Source: Herbaspirillum frisingense GSF30 (GTDB lineage: Bacteria; Pseudomonadota; Gammaproteobacteria; Burkholderiales; Burkholderiaceae_D). From it: a stretch of 64,000 bases of DNA. Position 1 is the first letter of the stretch. Every line of letters starts with the position of its first letter. The translations under genes and the position numbers were made by a program. The stretch is from positions 124,001-188,000 of the forward strand of contig NZ_AEEC02000005.1 in assembly GCF_000300975.2 (NCBI RefSeq). Reading direction: 5' to 3'. Below, in pieces: positions 44,391-54,226 of this stretch. The notes under the pieces are model-generated. The model had not been told where the DNA came from and searched no databases. It saw nothing but the letters and a program-made list of their open reading frames with translations.

Positions 44391-47300
44391 GCGTTTCCGC
44401 CGCCTTCATCAAGCGCCCCATCGGCACCACGCTGCTGGCCATCGCCATCCTGCTGGTGGGCATCGCGGTCTGGCCGCTGCTGCCGGTGGCGCCGCTGCCG
44501 CAGGTTGACTTCCCGACCATCCAGGTGACTGCGCAATTGCCCGGGGGCAGTCCCGAGACCATGGCCTCCAACGTGGCGCAGCCGCTGGAGCGCCAGTTCT
44601 CGCTCATCGCCGGGCTCTCGCAGATGACCTCGCAGAGCACGCTGGGCACGACCCAGATCACCCTGCAGTTCGACCTGAACCGCAACATCGATGCCGCCGC
44701 GCTGGATGTGCAGGCGGCCATCAACGCCTCCACCGGGCAGTTGCCGTCCAACCTGCCGAATCCGCCGACCTTCCGCAAGATCAACCCGGCCGACTCGCCC
44801 ATCATGATCATGTCGGTGCAGTCCGATGCGCTGCCGCTGACGGTGGTCAACGACTACGCCGACAACATCCTGGCCCAGCAGATTTCGCAGATTTCCGGCG
44901 TCGGCCTGGTCAACGTCAACGGCCAGCAGAAGCCGGCCGTGCGCATCCAGGTCGATCCGGCCAAGCTGGCCACCCTGGGCCTGAGCCTGGAAGACATCCG
45001 CGGCGTCATCGCCACCACCACCGTGAACCAGCCCAAGGGCACGGTCGATGGCGCGCGCCAGGCCTTTACCGTCTATACCAATGACCAGTTGCTCAAGGCT
45101 GACCAGTGGAACGACATGGTCCTGGCCTGGCGCAATGGCGCGCCGATCCGGGTCAAGGACATCGGCATCGCCATCGACGGGCCGGAAAACAACAAGATCG
45201 CCGCCTGGGCCTTCTCGGGTGCTGCCAACACGGCGGACCACACCATCACCAACGGCCGCTCCATCGTGCTGGCCATCACCAAGCAGCCCGGTGCCAACGT
45301 GATCGAGACCGTGGGTCGCATCAAGGCCGCCATGCCGCGCCTGCGTGCAGCGATTCCGGCCGCCATCCACGTCAACACCCTGATCGACCGTACCCAGACC
45401 ATCCGCGCCTCGGTGGAGGATGTGGAATTCACCCTGGTGTTGACCATCGCCCTGGTGGTGATGGTGATCTTCGTGTTCCTGCGCAACGTGGCGGCCACCC
45501 TGATCCCCTCGGTCACGGTGCCGCTGGCCATCATGGGCACGGCCGGCGTGATGTACGTGGTCGGCTATAGCCTCGACAACCTGTCGCTGATGGCCTTGAC
45601 CATCGCCGTGGGCTTCGTGGTGGATGACGCCATCGTCATGCTGGAAAACATCTACCGCTACGTCGAGGAAGGCATGTCACCGCTGGAGGCGGCCTTGAAG
45701 GGCGCGGGCGAAATCGGCTTCACCATCATCTCGATCTCGGTCTCGCTGGTGGCGGTGTTCATCCCGCTGCTGTTGATGGGCGGCATCGTCGGGCGCCTGT
45801 TCCGCGAGTTTGCGGTGACGGTCACGCTGACCATCGGCGTGTCGGTGGTGATCTCGCTGACCTTGACGCCCATGCTGTGCTCGCGCTTCCTCAAGAACGA
45901 ACACGGCCAGCGCCACGGCAAGCTGTATCAATGGTTCGAACGCTGCTTCGACGCCATGCTGGCCGGCTACAAGCGCGGGCTGGATGTGGTGATGAAGCAC
46001 CAGTTCATCACGCTCATGAGCTTCCTGGCGACGGTGGCGCTGACGGTGGTGCTGTTCATCTTCATCCCCAAAGGTTTCTTCCCGCAGCAGGACAATGGCG
46101 TCATCGTCGGCTTTGCCGAATCCTCGCAGGACACTTCCTCGGCGGCCATGCATGAACGCCTGCTGAAGGTGGCCGACGTGGTGCGCCAGGACCCGGACGT
46201 GATCGGCTTTGCCATGAGCGCCGGTTCCACCACCTTCAACACCGGGCAGTTCTTCATCGCCCTGAAACCCAAGGACCAGGGGCGCACCACCAATGCCGAC
46301 GAGATCATCGCCCGCCTGCGACCCAAGGTGGCACGCGTGCAGGGGGTGAACCTGTTCATGCAGGCCAGCCAGGACATCAACGTCGGTGGCCGCCTTTCGC
46401 GCACCCAGTACCAGTACACCGTCACCGATACCGACCTCGATGAGCTCAACGTCTGGGCGCCGCGCATGCTGGAGCGTTTCCGCCAGCTGCCGCAGCTGAC
46501 CGATGTAGCCTCGGACCAGCAGAACCAGGCGGCGGCGGCCGTCATCACCATCGACCGCGCCCGCGCCTCCAGCTTCGGCATCTCGCCGGCCTTGATCGAC
46601 GCCACCATCTATGACGCCATCGGCCAGCGCCAGGTCGCGCAGTATTTCACGCAGATCAACAGCTATCGCGTGATCCTGGAAGTGACGCCGCAGCTGCAGA
46701 AGGACCCGGCCCTGTTCGACAAGCTCTACCTGACCTCGCCCCTGACCGGCCAGCAGGTGCCGCTGTCGACCTTCGTCAAGGTCGATACGACCAAGACCTC
46801 CTACCTCTCGATCAGCCACCAGAGCCAGTTCCCGGCGGTGACGATTTCCTTCAACCTGGCCAAGGGCGTGTCCCTGGGCGAGGCGGTGGACATCATCCAG
46901 AAGACCAAGGACGAGATGGGCGTGCCACAGACGCTGGTGGGCAATTTCCAGGGTACGGCCAAGGCCTTCGGCGATTCGCTGTCGTCCCAACCCTACCTGA
47001 TCGCCGCCGCACTGATCGCGGTCTACATCGTGCTGGGCCTGCTCTACGAGAGCTACATCCACCCGCTGACGATTCTCTCCACGCTGCCCTCGGCCGGCGT
47101 GGGCGCCCTGTTGATCTTGATGATAGGCGGCTACGACCTGTCGGTGATCGCGCTGATCGGCATCATCCTGCTGATCGGTATCGTCAAGAAGAACGGCATC
47201 ATGATGATCGACTTCGCCCTCACCGCCGAGCGCAGTCAGGGCATGAAGCCGGAAGAAGCGATCTACCAGGCCTGCCTGTTGCGCTTCCGCCCCATCATGA

Positions 47301-47554
47301 TGACCACCATGTGCGCCCTGCTGTCGGGCCTGCCGCTGATGCTGGGCCATGGCGCCGGCTCCGAGCTGCGCCGGCCACTGGGCTATGCCATGGTGGGCGG
47401 ACTGGTGCTGTCGCAGGCACTGACCCTGTTCACCACCCCGGTGGTCTATCTCTACCTGGACCGGGCGCACTACTGGTATGAACGCAAGAAGAAGGCACGC
47501 CAAGCCCGCAAGGCCGCCCGCCTGGCCCAACAGCCGCCGCAGGTGGAACATTGA
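44387..47554 (+). CDS. RND efflux permease, MdtB/MdtC-like (HAE1 family)
   Basis: A 1055-residue twelve-helix proton-driven exporter. The start FIKRPIGTTLLAIAILLVGI, porter-domain LPQVDFPTIQVTAQLPGGSPE, the helix-4 proton-relay pair in VGFVVDDAIVMLENIYR and the helix-10 lysine segment GIVKKNGIMMIDFAL are characteristic of the MdtB/MdtC/MuxB subgroup. GTG at 44387 overlaps the adaptor stop, which fixes the start. Only one permease is encoded here, whereas MdtABC has two. Drugs or bile-salt-like compounds are usual substrates; the CusRS-like regulators downstream hint at metal control. Confidence 0.94.
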   Translation: MSVSAAFIKRPIGTTLLAIAILLVGIAVWPLLPVAPLPQVDFPTIQVTAQLPGGSPETMASNVAQPLERQFSLIAGLSQMTSQSTLGTTQITLQFDLNRNIDAAALDVQAAINASTGQLPSNLPNPPTFRKINPADSPIMIMSVQSDALPLTVVNDYADNILAQQISQISGVGLVNVNGQQKPAVRIQVDPAKLATLGLSLEDIRGVIATTTVNQPKGTVDGARQAFTVYTNDQLLKADQWNDMVLAWRNGAPIRVKDIGIAIDGPENNKIAAWAFSGAANTADHTITNGRSIVLAITKQPGANVIETVGRIKAAMPRLRAAIPAAIHVNTLIDRTQTIRASVEDVEFTLVLTIALVVMVIFVFLRNVAATLIPSVTVPLAIMGTAGVMYVVGYSLDNLSLMALTIAVGFVVDDAIVMLENIYRYVEEGMSPLEAALKGAGEIGFTIISISVSLVAVFIPLLLMGGIVGRLFREFAVTVTLTIGVSVVISLTLTPMLCSRFLKNEHGQRHGKLYQWFERCFDAMLAGYKRGLDVVMKHQFITLMSFLATVALTVVLFIFIPKGFFPQQDNGVIVGFAESSQDTSSAAMHERLLKVADVVRQDPDVIGFAMSAGSTTFNTGQFFIALKPKDQGRTTNADEIIARLRPKVARVQGVNLFMQASQDINVGGRLSRTQYQYTVTDTDLDELNVWAPRMLERFRQLPQLTDVASDQQNQAAAAVITIDRARASSFGISPALIDATIYDAIGQRQVAQYFTQINSYRVILEVTPQLQKDPALFDKLYLTSPLTGQQVPLSTFVKVDTTKTSYLSISHQSQFPAVTISFNLAKGVSLGEAVDIIQKTKDEMGVPQTLVGNFQGTAKAFGDSLSSQPYLIAAALIAVYIVLGLLYESYIHPLTILSTLPSAGVGALLILMIGGYDLSVIALIGIILLIGIVKKNGIMMIDFALTAERSQGMKPEEAIYQACLLRFRPIMMTTMCALLSGLPLMLGHGAGSELRRPLGYAMVGGLVLSQALTLFTTPVVYLYLDRAHYWYERKKKARQARKAARLAQQPPQVEH

Positions 47555-47646
47555 AACAAGACCACACCGATAAAAAGCCGGGACGGTAGAATCCGGCATG
47601 GACTGATGCCGGGCGATCCTGCCCCGGCGCAGGCTATGGAGACCGC

Positions 47647-48339
47647 ATGAAGATCCTGATAGTCGAAGACGAACAAAAGATGTCCGAATACCTCTGCAAG
47701 GGCTTGACCGAGCAGGGATGCGCGGTCGACCTGGCCTCCAACGGGGTGGATGGACAGCACCTGGCGATCCAGCATGACTACGACGTCATCGTGCTCGACG
47801 TCATGCTGCCGGGGCTGGACGGCTTTGCCGTGCTGCGTTCGCTGCGCACGGTCAAGCAGACCCCGGTCATCATGCTGACCGCCCGCGACAGCGTGGAAGA
47901 CCGCATCAAGGGCTTGCACGACGGCGCCGACGACTACCTGATCAAGCCCTTTTCCTTCCTGGAGCTGCTGGCCCGGCTGCAGGCCCTGACCCGGCGCGGT
48001 CGCGCGCAGGAGCCGGCGCAACTGCGCATCGGCGACCTGCAGATCGACCTGCTCTCGCGCAAGGCCTTTCGTGGCGGCTTGCGCATCGACCTCACGGCCA
48101 AGGAATTCGCCCTGCTGGCGGTGATGGCACGGCGCCAGGGTGAGATCCTGTCCAAGACCGCCATCGCCGAACTGGTCTGGGACATGAACTTCGACAGCAA
48201 CACCAACGTGGTCGAAGTCGCCATCAAGCGCCTGCGCGCCAAGATCGATGCGCCCTTCGAACAGAAACTGCTGCATACCGTGCGCGGCATGGGATACGTG
48301 CTGGAGCCCCGGGCTGCGGCAGACGCCGGCGATGACTGA
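47647..48339 (+). CDS. OmpR-family response regulator, CusR/CopR-like
   Basis: A 230-residue regulator with a receiver domain ([15 protein letters not shown], phosphoacceptor aspartate in [13 protein letters not shown], lysine in YLIKPFSF) and an OmpR winged helix ([50 protein letters not shown]). The sequence follows the heavy-metal response regulator family (CusR, CopR). GGAG is seven bases before the ATG. It lies 92 bases after the RND permease and overlaps the kinase gene by 8 bases. Confidence 0.93.
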   Translation: MKILIVEDEQKMSEYLCKGLTEQGCAVDLASNGVDGQHLAIQHDYDVIVLDVMLPGLDGFAVLRSLRTVKQTPVIMLTARDSVEDRIKGLHDGADDYLIKPFSFLELLARLQALTRRGRAQEPAQLRIGDLQIDLLSRKAFRGGLRIDLTAKEFALLAVMARRQGEILSKTAIAELVWDMNFDSNTNVVEVAIKRLRAKIDAPFEQKLLHTVRGMGYVLEPRAAADAGDD

Positions 48340-49777
48340 GCCCGATCTCCAGACCGCCCCGCCGGCGCAACCGACCCGCCGACGTCGGCTGCCGCTGCGA
48401 CAATCGATCACAGCGCGCCTGGTGTTGATGTCGGCCGCCTCGGCCCTGCTGATCTTCGCCGTCGCTGGCGTGGTGCTCTACACCGTCCTCAAGGGCGAAT
48501 TGCTGCGCCACGAGCGCGACGCCCTTTTCACCACCCTCAACGACATCAGCTACCAGATCGAGCGCGCCGGCAACACCGAGCGCTGGGGACGCGTGCAGCT
48601 GAAGCTCTCCACCCTGTCGCAGGCGGACCAGCACGTGTTCTTCTGGATCGCCAGCGACGACCCGCGCTTTACCTATGGCGACCTCACCCGCCTGACCCCG
48701 ACCGCCATCACCCACGACGACGGCAAGGTGGTCGGCCGCCTGCATCTGCCGGGACGCCGCTTCCCCCTGCACATCATGACGCGCACCCTGCCGGCCTTCG
48801 AGGAGCGCCCCGAAGTGCGGGTCACGGTGGGCGTGGATGGAGAACCCTACTTCGAGATGCGCCGTACCTTCCTGCTGGGGACCAGCATCTCCTCGCTGCT
48901 GGGCATCGTGCTGGCTGTCATCTCCAGCTACTGGATCGCCCGCGCCGGACTGGCACCGCTGCGCCGCATGTCGGTCCGCGCCCAGAGCTTTTCGCCGCGC
49001 AAGCTGTCGGCGCGCATGCCGGTGGAAGCATTGCCGGAAGAACTGTCGGTCCTGGCCGACGCCTTCAATGGCGCGCTGGAACGCATCGAACAGGCCTATA
49101 CCCAACTGGAAGCCTTCAATGCCGACGTGGCCCATGAGCTGCGCACGCCCCTGGCCAACCTGATCGGCGAAACCCAGGTGGCGCTGGCGCGCGAACGCAG
49201 CGCGGGCGAGTTCAAGGACGTGCTGCAATCGAACCTGGAAGAACTGGACCGCATCCGTTCCATCGTCAACGACATGCTGTTCCTGGCCCGCTCCGACCAG
49301 GGCGAGGCCGCCACCGCCCGGGTGCCGGCGCGGGTGGCTGCGGAGGTGCAGAAGACTGCCGATTTCTTCGAGTTCGTGCTGGACGATGCCGGCATGGGCA
49401 TCACGGTCGCCGGCGACACCCAGGCCACGGCGACCATGGAAACGGCGCTCTTCAAGCGGGCACTGACCAACCTGATCCAGAACGCCATCCAGCATTCACC
49501 ACAAGGCGCAATGCTGCGCATCGATATTTCCGCAGGTGAAGAAATGGTCAGGGTGGCGGTCACCAATCCCGGCCCCGCCATCGACGAACAGCACCTGCCG
49601 CGCCTGTTCGACCGCTTCTACCGGGTCGACAGCGCCCGCCAGGACATCAACGGCAGCCATGGCCACGGCCTGGGGCTGGCCATCGTCAAGGCGGTGGCAC
49701 GCATGCATGGCGGGCGGGCCTTCGCCAGCAGCGGCGGCGGACATAACACCATCGGATTCACCATCGCCCGTCAGTAA
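48332..49777 (+). CDS. Heavy-metal-type sensor histidine kinase, CusS-like
   Basis: A 481-residue membrane kinase. An N-terminal helix (about 30-55), a periplasmic domain of ~120 residues, a second helix ([20 protein letters not shown]), HAMP, HisKA with [20 protein letters not shown], HATPase N-box [13 protein letters not shown] and [18 protein letters not shown]. This is the CusS/IrlS heavy-metal kinase pattern. The ATG at 48332 overlaps the regulator gene. Few histidines or methionines are seen in the periplasmic part, so copper or silver sensing is only a possibility. Confidence 0.92.
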   Translation: MTEPDLQTAPPAQPTRRRRLPLRQSITARLVLMSAASALLIFAVAGVVLYTVLKGELLRHERDALFTTLNDISYQIERAGNTERWGRVQLKLSTLSQADQHVFFWIASDDPRFTYGDLTRLTPTAITHDDGKVVGRLHLPGRRFPLHIMTRTLPAFEERPEVRVTVGVDGEPYFEMRRTFLLGTSISSLLGIVLAVISSYWIARAGLAPLRRMSVRAQSFSPRKLSARMPVEALPEELSVLADAFNGALERIEQAYTQLEAFNADVAHELRTPLANLIGETQVALARERSAGEFKDVLQSNLEELDRIRSIVNDMLFLARSDQGEAATARVPARVAAEVQKTADFFEFVLDDAGMGITVAGDTQATATMETALFKRALTNLIQNAIQHSPQGAMLRIDISAGEEMVRVAVTNPGPAIDEQHLPRLFDRFYRVDSARQDINGSHGHGLGLAIVKAVARMHGGRAFASSGGGHNTIGFTIARQ

Positions 49778-49895
49778 GGGCTGGACGGCGGTCCGCTGTA
49801 TGTGCGGACGCTGGCGTCATCTGTCTACGCTTGCCGGGGCGGCGCGGAATTAACATGGGGCTTCGACTTTTTCGTTCCTGTTCCGGGAAGCCAAT

Positions 49896-50822
49896 ATGAT
49901 CGTTCGCCCCCAGCCCCACTGGTTCCGCATGCTCTTCGTCTGGAACGGCTCGGTGCTGCGCACCATCATGCCGCAGATGCTGATGATGACGGCCTTTTCC
50001 ACCCTGGCGGTGTTGACCGACGGCAAGATCTTCGGCGACAAGCTGCCGCTGAACACCTCCACCTTCACCCTGCTGGGCGTGGCGCTGGCGATCTTCCTGG
50101 GCTTTCGCAACAGCGCCAGCTATGACCGCTACTGGGAGGGCCGCAAGATCTGGGGTGCCCTGCTGATTGCAGCGCGGGCGCTGGCGTCGCAGGGCTTGCG
50201 CTATGGCGTGACGGGCGAGGATGCCGCCCACAAGAAGTTGTTCATCCGTCGCATCATCGCATTGGCCTATGCGCTCAAGCACCAGTTGCGCAAGACTTCA
50301 CCACGAGAGGACATGGCGCGCCTGCTGCCGGGCGCGGCTGAGGCCGATGCGGCCGCCGGCACGGTGCAATACCTCCCGGTGTACCAGATGGACCAGCTGC
50401 GCGCCATGCTGGCCCAGGCCAACCGGCAGGGAAGGCTCAGCGACACTGGCCTGTGGACCTGCGACCAGCAGCTCAACGAGATCAACCACTGCATCGGCGC
50501 CAGCGAGCGCATCGCCTCCACGCCCATCCCCTTTGCCTACGGCGTGCTGCTGCACCGGACCGTCTACATCTATTGCCTGCTGCTGCCGTTCGGGCTGGTC
50601 GATGCCATCGGCGTTGCCACACCGCTGATTTCGGTCTTCGTCTCCTACACCTTCCTGGCGCTGGAAGCCATCGCCAGCGAAATATCCCTGCCCTTCGCCT
50701 GCTCCCCCAATGGCCTGGCGCTGGATGCCATCAGTCTGGAAATCGAGCGATCTTTGCTGGAACTGGCGGGCGAACCGCTGCCACCGGCGGCAGCGTGCGG
50801 GAAGGATTATCGGCTGGATTGA
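49896..50822 (+). CDS. Bestrophin-family (UPF0187) membrane protein
   Basis: A 308-residue bacterial bestrophin. Recognised by VALAIFLGFRNSASYDRYWEGRKIWG, typical of the first conserved block, by PIPFAYGVLLHRTVYIYCLLLPFGL containing the neck region, and by the C-terminal FACSPNGLALDAISLEIERSLLEL. Bacterial homologues form pentameric ion channels in the inner membrane; reported ones conduct cations. It stands alone after the two-component genes, with only GGGAAG as ribosome binding site. Confidence 0.9.
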   Translation: MIVRPQPHWFRMLFVWNGSVLRTIMPQMLMMTAFSTLAVLTDGKIFGDKLPLNTSTFTLLGVALAIFLGFRNSASYDRYWEGRKIWGALLIAARALASQGLRYGVTGEDAAHKKLFIRRIIALAYALKHQLRKTSPREDMARLLPGAAEADAAAGTVQYLPVYQMDQLRAMLAQANRQGRLSDTGLWTCDQQLNEINHCIGASERIASTPIPFAYGVLLHRTVYIYCLLLPFGLVDAIGVATPLISVFVSYTFLALEAIASEISLPFACSPNGLALDAISLEIERSLLELAGEPLPPAAACGKDYRLD

Positions 50823-50872
50823 GGGAGGGGCGGCGGAGCACAGTAATTGCTGCGGGAGTCCTCAACAGGACG

Positions 50873-51268
50873 TCAGCGGCTGGCGACCTGCATTTCATGT
50901 TCTGCCGCCAGGGCCAGAAAGGCAGAACGCGACATACTGCGCGCCTGAGCAACGGCATCGATGCGTTTTACCAGGCTCTGCGGCAGGCTGACGTTGAGCC
51001 GTATCGCCTTGGCGTTGACGCGTGACAAATCAATCTCTACCAGCATCCAGTAGCCGCCCTGGAATTGCGCATCATCGGACCAGTCTTCGGGCGCGCTAGG
51101 CCGAGGGATGGGCTCTGTCTCGCCGTGAAAGTGCACTTCCACCGCCTCTTGTGCAGCGGCCGGCAGGTCCTGCAAATCGTCCGCTCCCGCAAAGCAGCCA
51201 GGAAAGTCGGGGAAGGCCGCACCATAGGCGCTATTGGCATCCTTGTGAACGTAGATTGGATAAAGCAC
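50873..51268 (-). CDS. hicB: HicB antitoxin
   Basis: A 131-residue HicB antitoxin. The N-terminal partially degraded RNase-H-like domain shows YPIYVHKDANSAYGAAFPDFPGCFAGADDL, and the C-terminal DNA-binding ribbon-helix-helix shows RLNVSLPQSLVKRIDAVAQARSMSRSAFLALAAEHEM. It binds and blocks HicA and represses the operon. The 18-base spacing after hicA and the order hicA-hicB are standard. Confidence 0.93.
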   Translation of the reverse strand: MLYPIYVHKDANSAYGAAFPDFPGCFAGADDLQDLPAAAQEAVEVHFHGETEPIPRPSAPEDWSDDAQFQGGYWMLVEIDLSRVNAKAIRLNVSLPQSLVKRIDAVAQARSMSRSAFLALAAEHEMQVASR

Positions 51269-51286
51269 GGGGTTCTCCTGATGGCC

Positions 51287-51469
51287 TTACTTCAGGCCGG
51301 CTTGCCTGAAAATACTTTTCTGGGTTGCCAAGGGCAGATCTTTCTTGGGATGCGGCACCGTCACCTTGCCGGGCTTGGTCGAATGTTTGAACTGGTAATG
51401 TGAGCCTGCTGTATGCACCAGGTACCAGCCGTCGGCCTTGAGTCGTTTGATGAGGGATGCGCTGTCCAT
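51287..51469 (-). CDS. hicA: HicA mRNA interferase toxin
   Basis: A 60-residue HicA toxin with the double-stranded-RNA-binding-like fold: SASLIKRLKADGWYLVHTAGSHYQFKH, with the catalytic histidine in GSHYQF, and VTVPHPKKDLPLATQKSIFRQAGL. The start MDSAS at 51469 is chosen over one three codons earlier because family members begin at this position. No strong ribosome binding site is visible; the upstream DNA has a repeated TGTGTA (51488-51505, read leftward) that may be the operator. Confidence 0.92.
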   Translation of the reverse strand: MDSASLIKRLKADGWYLVHTAGSHYQFKHSTKPGKVTVPHPKKDLPLATQKSIFRQAGLK

Positions 51470-51741
51470 GCACAGCAAGATAGATTCTACACACGATTAC
51501 ACAACATGGACCTTCGGGCAATATAGCGAGTATCTTGCCCGCATGCTTGAGGAACCGTTTCAGTAAGTGGGCGTAAATGCATCACGTTCCGTCGGGCAAT
51601 CGTGCTCGTGCAAATTCCCCTTCCGCACGCGGTCTGCCAACTCCCCACACACTATCCGAGCCTGGACGCTTGTCACTTTCTCTGCGTCGCCAAGAAACAT
51701 CGGTTCCAGCCTGAGGTTGAGATACTCAGCAAAAAATCCCC

Positions 51742-52692
51742 TTAATAACCTCGCCCCAAATCCACATTGGCTGGAATCTCCCCACTCTCCCGGTAATACC
51801 GGATATTCCCCGCCACAATGGTCGAGGCCGTGGTGGCATCCGTGGGGGCCGAGCAATGCGGCAAGACCGTCACCGCGGGATGGGTCCATTGCCAGGAAGC
51901 CGGCGGCAGGGGCTCGGTGGCGAACACGTCCAGCACCGCATGTTTCAGCTGGCCGGCATCCAGCGCCTGGCGCAGCGCGCCGTCGTCGATGATGGGGCCA
52001 CGGGCGAAATTGATCAGTTGCGCCTGCGGCGGCAACAAGGCCAGGCGCGCCGCATCCAGCAGGCCACGGGTGTCGTGGGTCAGCGGCAGCAGGCAGACCA
52101 GGATATCGCTGCGTGAGAGCAGTTGCGTCAGTCCCTGCATGCCGCTGAAGGTCTCCACGCCGTCCAGCTGGCGCGGACTGCGGCTCCAACCCGCCACCGG
52201 GAAGCGCGCCTGGCGCAGTGCCACGGCGGCTGCCTCGCCCAGCGCGCCCAGGCCCAGCAGGCCGATGCGACGCTGTTCCGGTGCGACGTAGTCCAGCCCC
52301 TGCCAGCGCTGCTCGCGCTGCTGCTGCGCATAGCGCGGCATGTCGCGATGCAGGTAGAGCGTCCAGGCCAGCACGGCCTCGGCCATGGTCGCCGCCAGCC
52401 GGGGATCGACCAGCCGGGTGATCTGCAGGTCGGACTGACCAAGATCGGCCACCAGCCGTTCGACCCCCGCCCACACGCTATGCACCCACTGCAGTTGCGG
52501 CAACTGCTTCAGCTCGGCCGGGTCCGGGTTGGCGACGATGGCCAGGCGGCACTGGGCGCGCTGGGCGTCGTCCAGATCGGCGAAGGCCACCACTTGCTCC
52601 TCCGGCATGGCATTGCGCAGGGCCTGCAGCCAGGCGGCGACCGAGGCAGCATCGCCCTGGCTGACGAAGGGGATCGTCGTGCCTTGACTCAT
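51742..52692 (-). CDS. ghrA: Glyoxylate/hydroxypyruvate reductase A-like dehydrogenase
   Basis: A 316-residue D-2-hydroxyacid dehydrogenase. The Rossmann motif GLLGLGALGEAAA, LLPLTHDTRGLLDAARL, catalytic arginine in INFARGPIIDD, glutamate in VFATEPLPP and histidine in VLPHCSAPTDA are all in place; VHSVWAGVERL and WSRSP are GhrA-like rather than SerA-like. It reduces glyoxylate or hydroxypyruvate with NADPH in the cytoplasm. The ATG overlaps the VOC gene's stop by 4 bases, so the two form an operon. Confidence 0.9.
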   Translation of the reverse strand: MSQGTTIPFVSQGDAASVAAWLQALRNAMPEEQVVAFADLDDAQRAQCRLAIVANPDPAELKQLPQLQWVHSVWAGVERLVADLGQSDLQITRLVDPRLAATMAEAVLAWTLYLHRDMPRYAQQQREQRWQGLDYVAPEQRRIGLLGLGALGEAAAVALRQARFPVAGWSRSPRQLDGVETFSGMQGLTQLLSRSDILVCLLPLTHDTRGLLDAARLALLPPQAQLINFARGPIIDDGALRQALDAGQLKHAVLDVFATEPLPPASWQWTHPAVTVLPHCSAPTDATTASTIVAGNIRYYRESGEIPANVDLGRGY

Positions 52693-53105
52693 TTGGCGTA
52701 CACCTGCGCCAGGCTTCTGAAGCCTTTCACCTCGATGGGGTTGCCAGAGGGGTCGAGGAAGAACATGGTTGCCTGTTCGCCCGGCTCACCGGCAAAGCGG
52801 ATCTGCGGCTTGAGCACGAATTCGACCTGGCCGCTGGCCGTCAGCCGATCAGCCAGTTGCTGCCACTCGGGCAGCTCCAGGATCACTCCCAGGTGTGGCA
52901 TGGGGACCATGTGCTCGCCGACCTTGCCGGTGTTGCTCACCGCGAAGGGTTGCCCCAGGTGCAAGGAGAGCTGATGGCCGAAGAAGTCGATGTCGACCCA
53001 GGTGTCGGTACTGCGGCCCTCTTCGCAACCCAGCAGGTCGCAATAGAAGCGGCGCGACTGGTCGAGGTCGCGCACGTGGTAGGCAAGATGGAAGATCGAT
53101 GGCAT
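52689..53105 (-). CDS. VOC-family (glyoxalase-like) protein
   Basis: A 138-residue vicinal-oxygen-chelate protein. FHLAYHVRDLDQSRRFYCDLLGC and the C-terminal FFLDPSGNPIEVKGF are typical, and the metal ligands of the fold can be placed (His in AYHVRD, His in LSLHLG or MPHLGV, Glu in IEVKG). GAGGAG is six bases before the ATG at 53105; a longer upstream frame lacks family features. Substrate unknown. It is first in a two-gene operon with ghrA. Confidence 0.88.
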   Translation of the reverse strand: MPSIFHLAYHVRDLDQSRRFYCDLLGCEEGRSTDTWVDIDFFGHQLSLHLGQPFAVSNTGKVGEHMVPMPHLGVILELPEWQQLADRLTASGQVEFVLKPQIRFAGEPGEQATMFFLDPSGNPIEVKGFRSLAQVYAK

Positions 53106-53250
53106 GCAAGCTCCTCGCTGAGGCAATGACGCAATGTCGGATGACGGAAAGACCGCAAAGCTGACAAGGATAACCCAGCCAGCGCCACCGCACTGCAAGC
53201 GCCTATCGTTGGCGCGCCGAATTCTGCCCGCGAAGTGATGCCGGCCGCGA

Positions 53251-53264
53251 TTGACATGTGTCAA
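53251..53264. promoter_or_regulatory. FNR/ANR-type box upstream of the Usp gene
   Basis: TTGACATGTGTCAA, a perfect palindrome of the FNR family form TTGAY-N4-RTCAA, 114 bases before the Usp start. If TAGTCT (53306-53311) is the -10 element, the box centre lies about 60 bases upstream of transcription start, a class I position. Confidence 0.55.
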
Positions 53265-53377
53265 TCAGCGCCGCATTTGCGCTGGACGCCCGGGCAGGAG
53301 CGGCCTAGTCTGGATACATGGCATCCCGCCCCGGGTGCCGTCCCACCTGATCTACCCGATATTTCCGAGGAGCCACC

Positions 53378-54202
53378 ATGAGCTACAAGTCCATCCTGGT
53401 CCATGTCGACCAGTCGCGTCACGCCGCCCAGCGCATCCGCATCGCCGCCGAACTGGCCCGCGCCCAGCAGGCGCACCTGATCGGCAGCGCCGTCAGCGGC
53501 ATCTCCAGTTTCATCACGATGGAAGGCGCCGCCTATGTGGCCGCGCAGATGGATGGCTTCCGCGACCGCGCCCTGGCGGCCCTGGAGAACTTCGACAAGA
53601 TCGCCAACAGCGTGGGCGTGCCTTCCTGCGAGAAGCGCTTCGTCGACGACGACGCCGAAGGTGGCCTGGCGCTGCAAGCCCGCTATGCCGACCTGGTGGT
53701 GGTCAGCCAGGCCGACCTGGACGATGCCGACGACAGTTTCCTCACCGACCTGCCCGAATATGTGATGTTGAACGCACCGCGCCCGGTGCTGATCATCCCC
53801 AGCGCCGGCGAATTCAAGCACGTCGGCAAGAACGCACTGATCGCCTGGGACGGCAGCATGGAATCCACCCGCGCCATCACTGCTGCCCTGCCGCTGCTAC
53901 GCCAGGCCGACAACGTGACGGTGGTGATCTTCAATTCCGACAAGCGCCTGGGCACCCATGGCGAGCAACCCGGCGCCGACATCGCGCTCTATCTGGCGCG
54001 CCATGGTGTGAAGGTGGAAGTGGCGCAGGAACAGACCCCGCTGGACATCGGCAACGCCCTGCTCTCGCTGGCCGCCGACAAGGGGTCTGACCTGCTGGTC
54101 ATGGGCGGCTACGGCCACACCCGCTTCCGTGAAGTGCTGCTGGGCGGGGTCACGCTGACCATCCTCAAGACCATGACGCTGCCGGTCCTGATGGCGCACT
54201 GA
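53378..54202 (+). CDS. Tandem universal stress protein
   Basis: A 274-residue UspA-family protein with two Usp domains, about 1-145 (SYKSILVHVDQSRHAAQRIRIAAELA) and 148-274 (NALIAWDGSMESTRAITAALPLL). The second domain ends with the ATP-loop pattern GGYGHTRFREVLLGGVT, while the first lacks a clear one. Cytoplasmic. Proteins of this type are induced by oxygen limitation in several proteobacteria, consistent with the FNR-type box upstream. GAGGAG precedes the ATG at good distance. Confidence 0.92.
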   Translation: MSYKSILVHVDQSRHAAQRIRIAAELARAQQAHLIGSAVSGISSFITMEGAAYVAAQMDGFRDRALAALENFDKIANSVGVPSCEKRFVDDDAEGGLALQARYADLVVVSQADLDDADDSFLTDLPEYVMLNAPRPVLIIPSAGEFKHVGKNALIAWDGSMESTRAITAALPLLRQADNVTVVIFNSDKRLGTHGEQPGADIALYLARHGVKVEVAQEQTPLDIGNALLSLAADKGSDLLVMGGYGHTRFREVLLGGVTLTILKTMTLPVLMAH

Positions 54203-54226
54203 CGCATAGACGCGGCGCCGACCCGC

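Noticed and set aside
45677-47599. Open frame of 640 codons antisense to the RND permease.
   Set aside because: Antisense shadow of a recognised permease; low-complexity Arg/His/Gln composition.
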